Of a DNA stretch of 64,000 nucleotides, positions 1-11,034 are shown in pieces; positions within the stretch are counted from its first letter, which is position 1, and the number at the start of each line of letters is the position of its first letter. Location: assembly GCF_017654505.1 (NCBI RefSeq), contig NC_054572.1, positions 3,895,414-3,959,413 on the forward strand, written 5' to 3'. Source of the DNA: Polyodon spathula (taxonomy: Eukaryota > Chordata > Actinopteri > Acipenseriformes > Polyodontidae). Both the position numbers and the translations under genes were made by a program. Below the pieces are notes generated by a model, which worked only from the letters and a program-made list of their open reading frames with translations, was not told the origin of the DNA and did not search any database.

Positions 1-120
1 GTTTGTTTCTTTCTTTTGTCGAGTGTAATTGTACTGTTTATTATTTATTAGATGGATAACACGATCCGGAGCTGTCGCTTAAGGCCAGCACAAACCCAGA
101 CAACACTTCACCATATATTC
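1..120 (+). repeat. Fragment of an interspersed LTR-like repeat cut by the window edge
   Basis: Bases about 45-110 (…TAACACGATCCGGAGCTG… then GCACAAAC…CAGACAAC) align with about 2075-2135 inside the LTR-like repeat at 1703-2440 (…TAACACGATCTGGAGAGCTC… then GCACAAAA…TGACAAC). Both follow a T-rich stretch with TTTGTTTG-like words. The two are therefore diverged copies of one family. The left edge is outside the window. Confidence 0.4.
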
Positions 121-893
121 GAAGTATACGGACTTGCATTCATTTATTGTTAGCATAATAAATTCTTGTCAAGACAACCAAATAATGAATGTCATCAGGA
201 GAGGGTGGGAAAAAACTTCTGGTACCCACTTAGCGGGAGTGCAGCAGTGGCACGTACTGCTGTTAATTATAGAAACACTTTAGCAGAACACTGGCTCCCT
301 GTCTCTGTGAAGTCATAATTACTATTATTATCCTTCAACTGATTTATTAATTGAAGCCTGCATTGTTTGTTATTTGTATTTTATCTTTTTATCTATGCAG
401 CACTAATAGGATTTCTTTCTTTCATTTGTCTGATAAAAGGGCAGTACAGACCGTCTGCTAGATAGATAGATAGATCTCAAACCTACAAAGTGAACACCTT
501 GGCTCTTATCAAAGGCCTTGTCCTGTTAGTCCTAAACTGATTCCAGATTACAAGCACACCTCTGTCTCCAGAAATCCACTAGGATACAGCCATGGTTTAT
601 TATGTAGCATGTATGTTGCTGAACAACTGTATTTGATAGATGACTGTGTATTGCTGTACTTAGATTAGGGTGCTTCTCTTAATGAAGTTGCCGTAGTTAT
701 ACATGTGGGACAAGGGTTTTGTTACAGCCATACGTCCGGGAATCTTACAAGAGAAAGGGGTAATGCTAATGTTCAGTCTTTACTTGTAATAGTAAATTCT
801 GGTGCTGGTAATTCTAGAGAATAATAAATGACAATGGTGAGAATAATAATAATGAGTAAACAATGCAATAGTTTAACGGTTGTGTTTGGAAAC
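121..893. other. No gene seen
   Basis: AT-rich sequence with many stops in all frames. It holds only a short GATA run near 463-475. I see no coding or RNA signal. Confidence 0.5.
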
Positions 894-1109
894 AAAGATG
901 ATATTCATGCAGGTTAAACTGATAGGTATAAAGATGATAACCATGCAGGTTAAACTGATAGGTATAAAGATGATATTCATGCAGGTTAAACTGATAGGTA
1001 TAAAGATGATATTCATGCAGGTTAAACTGATAGGTATAAAGATGATATTCATGCAGGTTAAACTAATACGTATAAAGATGATATTCATGCACATTAAACT
1101 GATAGGTAT
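894..1109. repeat. 36-bp tandem repeat, six copies
   Basis: Six head-to-tail 36-bp units (AAAGATGATATTCATGCAGG then TTAAACTGATAGGTAT) with few substitutions. The length is a multiple of three, so short repeating open frames appear on both strands. They are artefacts of the unit, not genes. Confidence 0.9.
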
Positions 1110-1702
1110 AAAGGAGAAGAAACATGTTTAAAGTAGAATATATGAATGTTTATTGTAAAAGTATGACTGTTAAATACAGTCTAATTATAACGAACCCCCC
1201 TGGGACCTGGAGAATGTTTGTTCTGTCAGGTTGTTCAGTATAATAAGGTTTGGCAATTTGCTGTATCAGAATGATGGTGAAATTGAATTGAACATCTTTA
1301 TACAGTACACAGCAGTCTTTCAAGACAACGTCACACTGATCAACATTTAAACTGTATGTCTGAAAGAAAACACTTAAGAAATGAGATGAGTACACTTACA
1401 TGCTGAATACAATAATTATGAACCCTTTCTCTTGAAAAAGTAGATTGCTTCATATTTTTCGTGCTTTTCTCAATGCATGCTGTTTCAGTCTTGTTACCTC
1501 CTCACGTCTGTTGCCATGGTTGCAGTTTGTGTGAAGATGGCAACGTTGCATACGTCACACATGATTCACACTACAATAGGTTATCTATGAATCAGCCTTA
1601 TCTTCGAATTAGCCTACCAAGGTCTTTGTTTTCACTGAGAGAATAATACATTCACAATGGAGAAAGTTCAGTGTTAGTGTGACAGAGATCGAATGATTCT
1701 TG
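1110..1702. other. No gene seen
   Basis: Short open frames only, without recognisable domains. I see no repeat family copy here. Confidence 0.5.
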
Positions 1703-2440
1703 GTGTTAGCTCTCCCCCCGACCTGTGAGGGCGCTTTGGAAAGGGAACAGAGTACCTTGGACTAGTTGGCCTGACAATTCATTCCCAGGGTTCGGCGGAA
1801 GTCAGCCATCTAGAGAGGGGGAGGAGCTACGGTACACTAATCCATTGACCCGGAAGGTTAGCGGTGAAGCATCTGCGGATTGGAGGAGCGGATGTGCAAG
1901 TTAATTAAGGGGTCATGGTTAATGGTATTAAAAGCGGACGTAGTGATGTGATCTATTCCTTGTAATGGTTATGCTATTGACTGAAAGGACCTGAGTGAGA
2001 AACTAACCGTGAGTGTTTTTATGTTTGTTTTGTCTGTCTGTCTAAAGTTTACTTTTTGTCTTGTTTGTTAGACTAGACAGCTAACACGATCTGGAGAGCT
2101 CACCCATGGTGAGCACAAAACCTGACAACAAAAGCACTATCTGCTTGTCTCATATAATTGTACTTTCACCGGCCTCAGTGCAGCACTCAGTGGGAGAGGT
2201 GACCATGTTTGTGTGTGGTGTTCTGGACTATATTATTATTTACGAGAATGCAAGCCTTCATATCCCTGTACCATACACATTGCTGTGTATTGCCAGTCCT
2301 ATTAGTTTTCTGTTTGGTACATTCAGACCCCTGGAATAAAATAAACAGAACTTATTTTCACCCCTACTTTGTTGTCTCTTCGCTGTTGGATTACCACACT
2401 CCATCTGCACGTACAAGTTACCACTTTGCCACAGTCAGTC
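1703..2440 (+). repeat. Probable solo LTR or LTR-like repeat
   Basis: It starts TGTTAGCTC and has a GC-rich 5' part. A TATA-like TATTAAAAG lies near 1926 and an AATAAAATAAAC polyadenylation-type signal near 2335, followed by about 100 bp of possible U5. Part of it recurs at the window start. The 3' edge is uncertain and I could not find a convincing target-site duplication, so the LTR assignment is inference. Confidence 0.4.
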
Positions 2441-3242
2441 ACTACCAAGATCATTTTCTCCGGATAGATTTTGTAAACGTGATCGTTCTAATAGGGATAA
2501 TAAAAATGGTTCTTGCTGCTTGGATCATTAAAAAAAGGGGTTTGTTTTAAGAAGGGTTTGTTATCGTGAACTTAGACTATAATAGTTTATTTTTGTATAA
2601 AATTATTCAAGGTACAAGTATTTATTGAATAATGTAAATGTCAGTCATTGTATGTACAACCTGTGTTAGTCATTTGTAACTTGTGTGAAGTATCCAGTGT
2701 GAAAATAAACATTTATGCATTTTTCTGCATTGTAATAAGCTCCGTGTTGGTGATGAATAATGTGATTGAGGGTGGGGGTAAGCTCGGCACACCACCCCAT
2801 TACAAACCCTCTGTGGACTCTGTAGCATGCATGATCGGAGGGCCAGGTCTTCTCTGGATGGGTGTTCTATAGCCCTCAATGTCATTTTTCTTCTAGTAGT
2901 GGTAGATCTACTAAAATGGGCCTCAGCGCAAACATACCGCAATTTTCATTTCTGTTGCAACAATTCGCAAAGTATACATTTATCACATGTGCTAACAGAA
3001 AATATGTTAATATAGAGAGCAGCATTATACTAATTTAAATATTTGTTGCATCATCTTAGCGAGTGCTCTAGCATTGCGAGAGTCGTGCGACAATTCTTTG
3101 CATAAATAATGAAAGGAAGTTTAAACACATCAGATTCTATAGCGTGGCCCCACCTTCAACCCAAAATAAAAAATGTGCTTTGTTCAAAAATTTTGTCAGA
3201 ATCATACAGTAGCTCCTAGCTAAACAATGTTTGTCTGACATA
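2441..3242. other. No gene seen
   Basis: AT-rich DNA with only short frames that match no protein family I know. Confidence 0.5.
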
Positions 3243-3480
3243 ATAAGAACATAAGAACATAAGAAAGTTTACAAAAGAGAGGAGGCCATTCGGCCCATCT
3301 TGCTCGTTTGGTCGTTAGTAGCTTATTTTTCCCAGAATCTCATGAAGCAGCTTCTTGAAGGATCCCAGGGTGTCAGCTTCAACAACATTACTGGGGATTG
3401 GTTCCAGATTTCCACAATTCCCCTGGATCGACATTGTCAATGACTTTTAGAATTTTGAAAGCTTGAATCAGATTGCAGCC
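3243..3480. repeat. Interspersed repeat with (ATAAGAAC)n head and GGCCATTCGGCCCATC core
   Basis: It has two to three ATAAGAAC repeats, then GAGAGGAGGCCATTCGGCCC, then a sequence ending with …AATCAGATTGCAGCC. I recognise this as a high-copy LINE-tail type repeat of non-teleost fishes and cartilaginous fishes; that is from memory. A short related piece (TTACAAACGAGAGGAGGCCA) occurs at about 21411-21430. Confidence 0.55.
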
Positions 3481-4519
3481 AGAGGCTGGAGGGGTCAGGT
3501 TTAAAAAAAAAAAATACAATAAAATCGCACACTTTTATAGTGCTCAATTGGCCTCATTTACAAAAGGGCACTAAATTTGGAGTTAGTGCGTCCATAAAGT
3601 AGTGAGCCTGACGTACAAGATAAAGCTACATTTATGACCTATTGTTCTAACAGAGAACGCATTAATTTATGGTCACAGTATTTGTATGCACAAATATTAT
3701 TATGCACATTATGAGTGATAATTTAATAAGCATGATAATGGCCACAACTACATGTGACCACTGTGATATCAAAAGACCCAGCAGTCCAGGCATATCTTTT
3801 GGTCAGTATCTTATTGTGAAGGTGGAAGAGGCTAACATGAAAATGAGTGATCAGACACAGCCTCAGCAGCGGACAGGCAGAGGCAACGTAAAGTGAAACT
3901 GCACTGCTTACCTTTTAATTTTAACATGTCCTTGTCTGATGTAAAAGAAAAAGAAAGAAAAAAAGCCCTTTTCCCTTCTCCTTTAATGCATACAGCCTGC
4001 CCATTAGTTTCTAAAATTGTATTGTACTGTATCGTTCTGGACTTCTTCTTTAAAACAACCCACCTCTTTAATATACACTCGTATTCAACATGTGCAGTCT
4101 ACATTGTATGAGTGACATTCCCTTTAAGCAAATCACAGCTCACAGAGGTAGTAAAACAGCCAATCAAATAGCACACAGGATGCGTTTCCTCATGCACAGT
4201 GTAACAGCACAGAACTCATTATTTTGATTAGGCTAGTGAAGCGAAGGCTTGCTTAAAATATTTATTTTACTTTATATAAAATTGAAAACCAGTAGCCAAA
4301 AAGTAATTGGAGATGAAACAGTAGCGAAAGGTGGAGGCGGAACACAGAAGATTCCAAAATCGTTAGCCAGATGATTAATTGTTTACTGAATAATTTTGGC
4401 AATACGCCTGATTTGCAGTGCAACAGTTGTAGTTATGAAAGATAGATTATAACCTACAATGTCGCTATGATATACAGCACAAAGCGACATATTCTGAGTT
4501 TAGTGGAAATTAAACTTTA
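3481..4519. other. No gene; contains a short motif shared with 8740-8770
   Basis: About 3550-3575 (CCTCATTTACAAAAGGGCAC) matches the reverse complement of 8744-8766 (CCTCATTTACGAAAGGGCGC), so both may be ends of one diverged transposon family. The rest has no recognisable content. Confidence 0.4.
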
Positions 4520-4770
4520 ACTCCAAGAAGCCATGGAAAGGGCAAAATTACCTTGGAAGAAACAAACTGGTATTGCAACAGATGGTACACCATATGTGGA
4601 GCAAGAGTGGACTGGCTGACAGTGCTGGAAAAAATGAAAGAAGGAAACGTGGAGGAGCCAACTTTCTTACTCTGCATTCTGCGTCAACAGGCATTATGTG
4701 TTGGAGAATTAGATCACGTAATGAGCATTGTTAGAGCCCGGTGCTTTTTGCAAATACGACAAAATGTAAC
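4520..4770 (+). pseudogene. Decayed hAT (ZBED-type) transposase fragment
   Basis: A frame near 4548-4600 reads W-K-K-Q-T-G-I-A-T-D-G-T-P, like the 'G(I/V)xTDGAP' block of ZBED-type hAT transposases. After a frameshift the next frame reads …LLCILRQQALCVGELDHVMSIV, matching the usual 'CIIHQQALC…MDHVM…V' block that follows. The order and spacing fit, but there are frame breaks, stops and no start, so it is a relic. The full family also occurs in this window at 47450-50345, where the same TDG motif is seen. The ends of this copy are not found. The call rests on two motifs. Confidence 0.55.
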
Positions 4771-4917
4771 ATATACAACGAAATAAAATGAAATACAAAT
4801 AACACGAAAAATCATTAGAAAACAAACGTAGAATGACATTTTTAATTTGGGAGGTTTATACAGAAAGTACTTTAAATAAATACTTGCAATCGTAGTTGTC
4901 AAGGCTCAGCCGTTACC

Positions 4918-5583
4918 ATATCAATCAATCATTCAATCAATCAATTCATCAATTTTTATTTTATATAGCGCCTTTCACAGTGGACCACCATCACAAAGCG
5001 CTTTACAAGATGCAATAACAACATGAAAATTCTTTAGATAGAGATACTTTAGATAGAGAAATGCATAATAAATAATATACAGTAAAAAAATAAAACACAA
5101 TGCATAATACATTAAATGCAGTGGAAAGTGCATAATACATGACATTAGCATAATACATGAAATAGTAGCAGCAACACAGCAGCTAATAGCAGATATCAGG
5201 CTTAAAGACCATGGAAAACAAAAGAGAACAAGTGGGTCTTGAGATTTGATTTAAAAGCGTGGGAGCATCACACACCAAAGCTGGGAGAGAGATCCAAAGA
5301 GTCAGAGCCTGAAGCTAAACGAGCGTTCTCCAAGTGTGCTGCAATTTTGCTTGGGGATAACAGCTCATCTTGCGGGCAGGGACATAGTGGGTCAGCAGGT
5401 TGAGAAGGTACTCAGGACCTGTGTGATGAAGGGCATTGTAGGTGAGCAGGAGAGTTTGGAACATAATCCTGAACTTTACAGGTAGCCAGTGCAGCTGGAC
5501 AAGATGGGGGGTGACATGATTACGTTTTTTACAACTGTTAAAGATCCTGGCAGCAACATTCTGAACTAGCTGCAGTCAGTTTA
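4918..5583 (-). mobile_element. 3' fragment of an L2/CR1-clade LINE
   Basis: Read on the minus strand, broken frames give the typical end of L2/CR1-type ORF2: …LQLVQN-AARI…, HLVQLHWLPVKFRI, LLTYNALHHTGPEYL, HYVPAR, and a C-terminal LK(T)HLFSF-like end. These are followed by a 3' tail (GCTTTGTGATGGTGGTCCAC, TGAAAGGCGCTATATAAA) and then (TGAT/ATTG)n at about 4918-4955. Stops and frame breaks show a dead copy. It is inserted in the repeat described at 4771-7050, and the tail is shared with the SINE at 62553-62814. Confidence 0.7.
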
Positions 5584-5756
5584 GAACGGTGTGAAGGGAA
5601 ACGGAAGCTGTGACTTGCGCTTGTGCAGATGTCTAATTAGGAGCGAGTCATCTGGGAATTAAAATTGTGATAGAAGAGAAGAGACGTTTGTTTAAAAAAT
5701 GCCTAAACCGTGCATAACTAGTAAACAACTCTGCAAAGAATTTGAGCATGAGGGGT

Positions 5757-6357
5757 TGTGACAAAGTGCCCGCCTCTGTGTATATTATCTGTTATGTTGC
5801 GTGTGGTTTGTTAAATGTTGGTGTATAGTCATTGGTACGCGGGATATAAACGGGTGATATAAACAGGTCTGTAACACAAGTGTTTAAAATGTATATTTGT
5901 ATTTAGGCACGGGATTGTACATCACTTCACGCACATTTAAAGTAGTTAATATGTGAGCACGAGGTTGCACATAATTAATTCACGTGCTGGGATTCAAGTG
6001 AATAATTAATTAGTAATTGAATCCCAGCACAGCAGTATATATAGATGCACATTTTCACATACTGGGGTTGGGTGTTCTGTGAGTGGAGAACGGGAGAGAG
6101 AGTAGGAGAGTTAAAATATCAATTGCTATTGCGTGCTGGTGGGACCAGCACAATACTTGTTTATCTATCTGCTCACAGTGTTTGTCTAGTTTTGTATGTC
6201 TATTTATTTTGGCGTGAAGTGCCATGTCCTGTTTTCTGTTTGTTTAAACCTTTTATTTACAATAAACCGGCGCAAGCAAGCGTCTTCATCATTTCACCTC
6301 ATCCGTTCTGTCTTTGGGTATTTCATTCTTTCCTGGTTCTCACGCCGCCTCTGTGAC
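5757..6357 (+). mobile_element. Solo LTR, gypsy/ERV-type, with probable 4-bp TSD
   Basis: It starts TGTGACAAAGTGCCC and carries a TATATATAG box near 6033. It also has AATAAA (about 6261) followed by a GCAAGCAAGCGTCTTC R/U5 region, and ends at …CCTCTGTGAC. GGGT flanks both sides (5753-5756 and 6358-6361). The paralogous repeat at about 29995-30005 lacks the insertion. About 400 bp of its 5' part match the minus-strand LTR at 49096-49550 (shared AATGTATATTTGTATTTAGG and GATTCAAGTGAAT-ATTAATTAG words). No internal retroviral or gypsy genes remain. Confidence 0.7.
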
Positions 6358-6596
6358 GGGTGTATGCACGTTGGAAAAGTAATGGCGTGCAGATTCTGCA
6401 ACTGTCTGCTGGAGCCGAAAGACACCATCGTTAAGCATCATTAGCTGCTTATTGCTTTTGGGGAAAATATGGCTTGTTTATTTATACAGTATTTTGCATT
6501 AGTATGCTAATTTTATTTATTTAATTACTTTTTTTATTGGGTAGATTGTTGTATGTGTAATTATTATGACAGCCCCACAATAGCAGGGCATAGTGT

Positions 6597-6599
<3 letters not shown>

Positions 6600-6692
<93 letters not shown>
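6600..6692. repeat. (TA)n(CA)n compound microsatellite
   Basis: About 30 bp of TA repeat, then ACACATATATA, then about 50 bp of CA repeat. Open frames through it are repeat artefacts. Confidence 0.95.
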
Positions 6693-6695
<3 letters not shown>

Positions 6696-7457
6696 TTTTT
6701 TATCTTATTGTATTTTTATAGAGGGTATGGTCAGTATTTACTGTAAATAGACAGTTGATTAAAACGAGTGGAGGACAGGACAGTACGTTACCATTACTGC
6801 TGCTAATGAGAAATTATAGCAACCAATTTTTTTTTTTCTGGGCAAGGTCTGTGTGTCAAAGTAAAATAAACAAATGTAATGTTTAATAAAAAATATTAGG
6901 TTAAAACGTGATGCATACTATACTATTATTGATATACGTCTATTTGAGTTGTTTTATTCATGTGTATCTGTAATAAAATTACATTTGTGAAAAATAAAAT
7001 GAAAAATTATAAAAAGAATAGAAAGAATTTCACAGAGCTCTAAGCATTGTTATCAAGTGTGAGAGAAAAGTGCCGCGTGTCCAGACTGGACTCATAAATA
7101 AGTACATTTCACAGTGCCGCTGTTTCAGTTTACTACATCTCATTTGTACTGTTTGCCAGTATCATTCTCTCAGTGCTGTAAAAAAAAAAAAAAAAATTAC
7201 TGTTTGAGATTTCCATTGAAACTAAAATACAATACTCTTCTATTTCCTCCATTATATTACATTTGTGATGCTGTTTTTTTTTTTTTTTTTGTCAGTTCTA
7301 GGAAAGCTGCTTCTTGTTATATCTGCCTATTTTTGTACTATAAAACACATTAGGTAACATGTTGATTAATTGATTGAAACCGTGCCTGCATGCTTATTGA
7401 TGACTAGGAATCGTGCAGTGCGGGTAACGTGTTTCATGTAAAGTGATATATATATAT

Positions 7458-8849
<1,392 letters not shown>

Positions 8850-9425
8850 TACTTCTGTACAGTATGCCTATACAGTACAGTTAAATATATAAATCCATAC
8901 AGTATGCCTATACAATGTACAGTACAGTACAATATATAAATATATAAATTTGTAGAGTATGTCTATACAGTGTACAGTACAGTTAAATATATCAATATAT
9001 AAATCCATACAGTATGCCTATACAGTATACAGTACAGTTACATATATAAATATATACATCTGTACAGTATGCCTATACAGTGTACAGTACAGTTAAATAT
9101 ATCAATATATAAATCCATACAGTATGCCTATACAGTGTACAGTACAGTTCAATATATAAATATATAAATTCATACAGTATGCCTATACAATGTACAGTAC
9201 AGTTCAATATATAAATATATAAATTTGTAGAGTATGTCTATACAGTGTACAGTACAGTTAAATATATCAATATATAAATCCATACAGTATGCCTATACAG
9301 TGTACAGTACAGTTAAATATATCAATATATAAATCCATACAGTATGCCTATACAGTGTACAGTACAGTTCAATATATAAATATATAAATCCATACAGTAT
9401 GGCTATACAGTGTACAGTACAGTTA
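8850..9425. repeat. About 55-bp AT-rich tandem array, around 11 units
   Basis: Unit landmarks are CATACAGTATGCCTATACAG, TGTACAGTACAGTTAAATAT and ATCAATATATAAATC. The word TATG(C/T)CTATAC recurs about 11 times. Units vary by small deletions. It directly abuts the L2 LINE fragment beginning near 9428. Confidence 0.9.
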
Positions 9426-9427
9426 AG

Positions 9428-10275
9428 TGCAGACATGTCATAGAATCTTCTAATGTTGAATTCAGATTAAACAGAGGTTATGCTAGTGGGCTCACAGAAC
9501 CAACTAAAAGGAAATGTGGGATTACATGAGCTCGACCTTGGCAGTCTCTCATCAAAACTTAAACTAGAAATTTAAGAGTTTGGGGTCATGTTTGATCCTG
9601 ATCTATCATTTAAGACTCATATTGGGGAAGATACTAAAGTATCTTTTTCCATTTGAGAAATATAGCCAAACTCCATGTCAGATGCCAAGAGACTGATGCA
9701 TGCTTTTGTTTCATCTAGAATTGATTACTGTAATGCACTTTTTTCTGGTGTCTCAAAACATGTGGTATCCTGCTTGTAGCTTGTTCAGAATACCGCTGCT
9801 AGAATTCTGACTAAAACCAGGAAAAGTGAACATATTACCCCTGTTAGGGCATCTTTACACCGGCTCCCTGTGTAGTATAGAATTGATTTTAAGAAATCGC
9901 ACTCTGAGATCACAGGAAGCGGGGCTGCTGGTTATTCCTGGGATCAACAAATGCAACACAGGAGGTAGCTCTTTTTCTTGTAGAGCTCCTAAATTATGGG
10001 ATGCTCTGCCTTTGTTTGTCAGGGAATCTGGGACCGTTAAAGTTTTCAAGTCAAGACTAAAAACGCACTTTTATAAATTGGCTTTCTTATCTCAGCGGGT
10101 TTTAATGTAACTTTAAAATGGTTGCCTTTGTATTATTATGTGTATACTGTTGTGTGTGTGACATGCTATACAAACGTATTGCGGTTTGTTCTTTTTTTTC
10201 TGCTATTTACTGTACAGTGCTTTGCGATACTTTTGTATAAAACGTGCTATATAAATGCAATAAATAAAAAAATAA
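9428..10275 (+). mobile_element. 3' end of an L2-clade LINE (ORF2 C-terminus and tail), decayed
   Basis: Broken frames read DAKRLMHAFVSSRIDYCNALF, GVSKHVV-CL-LVQNTAARILT, then RTLRSQEAGLLVIPGINK and a RAPKLWDALPLFVRESGTVK-type C-terminus ending KSRLKTHFYKLAF. A 3' UTR with TGCTTTGCGATACTTTTGTA, TATATAAATGC and an (AATAAA)n-like tail follows. This is the standard end of L2-type ORF2, which encodes endonuclease and reverse transcriptase; only the portion after the RT core is present. A frame break near 9870 and an earlier stop make it a dead 5'-truncated copy. Three relatives lie at 31795-32992, 43376-43845 and 45908-46410, all on the minus strand. Confidence 0.8.
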
Positions 10276-10457
10276 AAAAATAAACATGATATAATCACTG
10301 CACAGCACTATGTGCATGACGAATATTAGCAGACAAACACAGAGCTGTACAGTTTAGTTAATTGATTTTTTTTGTATGAAATACAAATAATGCATGAAAT
10401 ATGGTTTTTCTACCATGCGTCTCAGGGCCAGTAGCTATTATATATTCAATATGCGTC

Positions 10458-10471
10458 AGAATTATATATAT

Positions 10472-10520
<49 letters not shown>
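10458..10520. repeat. (TA)n microsatellite
   Basis: Pure TA repeat with a single phase break. Confidence 0.95.
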
Positions 10521-10524
<4 letters not shown>

Positions 10525-10653
10525 ACTAAAACAAAAACTTTTTTTTTTTTCCAAACATGTTCTTAGATTCCTAATGGACCAGTAGTAGCATTCCATTCAA
10601 TAAAACAAAACAATGCAGTTTAACAAAAAAAGGGACTAACTTTTCTGACTGTC
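10521..10653. other. Short spacer, nothing seen
   Basis: AT-rich sequence between the TA repeat and the solo LTR. Confidence 0.4.
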
Positions 10654-11034
10654 TGTGGCAGAGCAAAGCTCTGCCCTTTTTAAATTGGCAGGGATGGGGT
10701 TAATTTCCCCTACCTGCCTGGGTTTATTATGTTCAGGTGGCTGGGGTTGATTAGGTTAATTAACGATCAATCAACGCCCAGCCACCTGACATAAAAGGAG
10801 GCCTCTGCTTCTCATTTGGAAGGAGTGAGCTGAGGAAGCAGGTTGTTATTTGTGGGTTTTTGTATTTGTGAAGGCATTGCCCAGCCTGGAAACCTTAATT
10901 TTGCAAGTTTTATGTTTGTATTGCTTTATTTGTGTTTAAATCCCTTTATTTTGCCCTTGTGCATGTTTATAAAAGTATATTTGTTTGAACTGCAGTTTGT
11001 CTCTGGGCCTCTATCCACTCACCAGCCTGCCACA
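10654..11034 (+). mobile_element. Solo LTR of the family at 13776-17575
   Basis: It starts TGTGGCAGAGCAAAGCTCTG and ends CCAGCCTGCCACA, matching both LTRs of the nearby element end to end. It is 381 bp rather than 422 because of several deletions, and it carries more substitutions. Flanks are CTGTC (10649-10653) and CTGCC (11035-11039), a 5-bp TSD with one mismatch. The U3 stem and the ATAAAAGG box are kept. It probably arose by recombination between the LTRs of an older insertion. Confidence 0.88.

Larger units (their letters stand above)
4771..7050 (+). repeat. Long interspersed repeat split by a LINE piece and a solo LTR
   Basis: Segments 4771-4917, 5584-5756 and 6358-7050 align in order with the single stretch 29636-30510. 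Shared landmarks include AGAATGACA…GGGAGGT, CTCAGCCGTTAC, GAAGGGAAA…GGAAGCT, GGGAATTAAAATTGTG, the TAGATTG-TGTG-AATTATTATGACAG block and AGAATTTCA. In this copy the repeat is interrupted by an L2/CR1-type LINE fragment and by a solo LTR. It follows the hAT relic directly and may be the 3' part of that element; that link is inference. Confidence 0.65.

Noticed and set aside
873..1131. Two opposite repeating open frames
   Set aside because: Explained by the 36-bp tandem repeat.
7114..7353. 79-codon frame with Lys and Phe runs
   Set aside because: Runs come from A15 and T17 homopolymers; not a gene.
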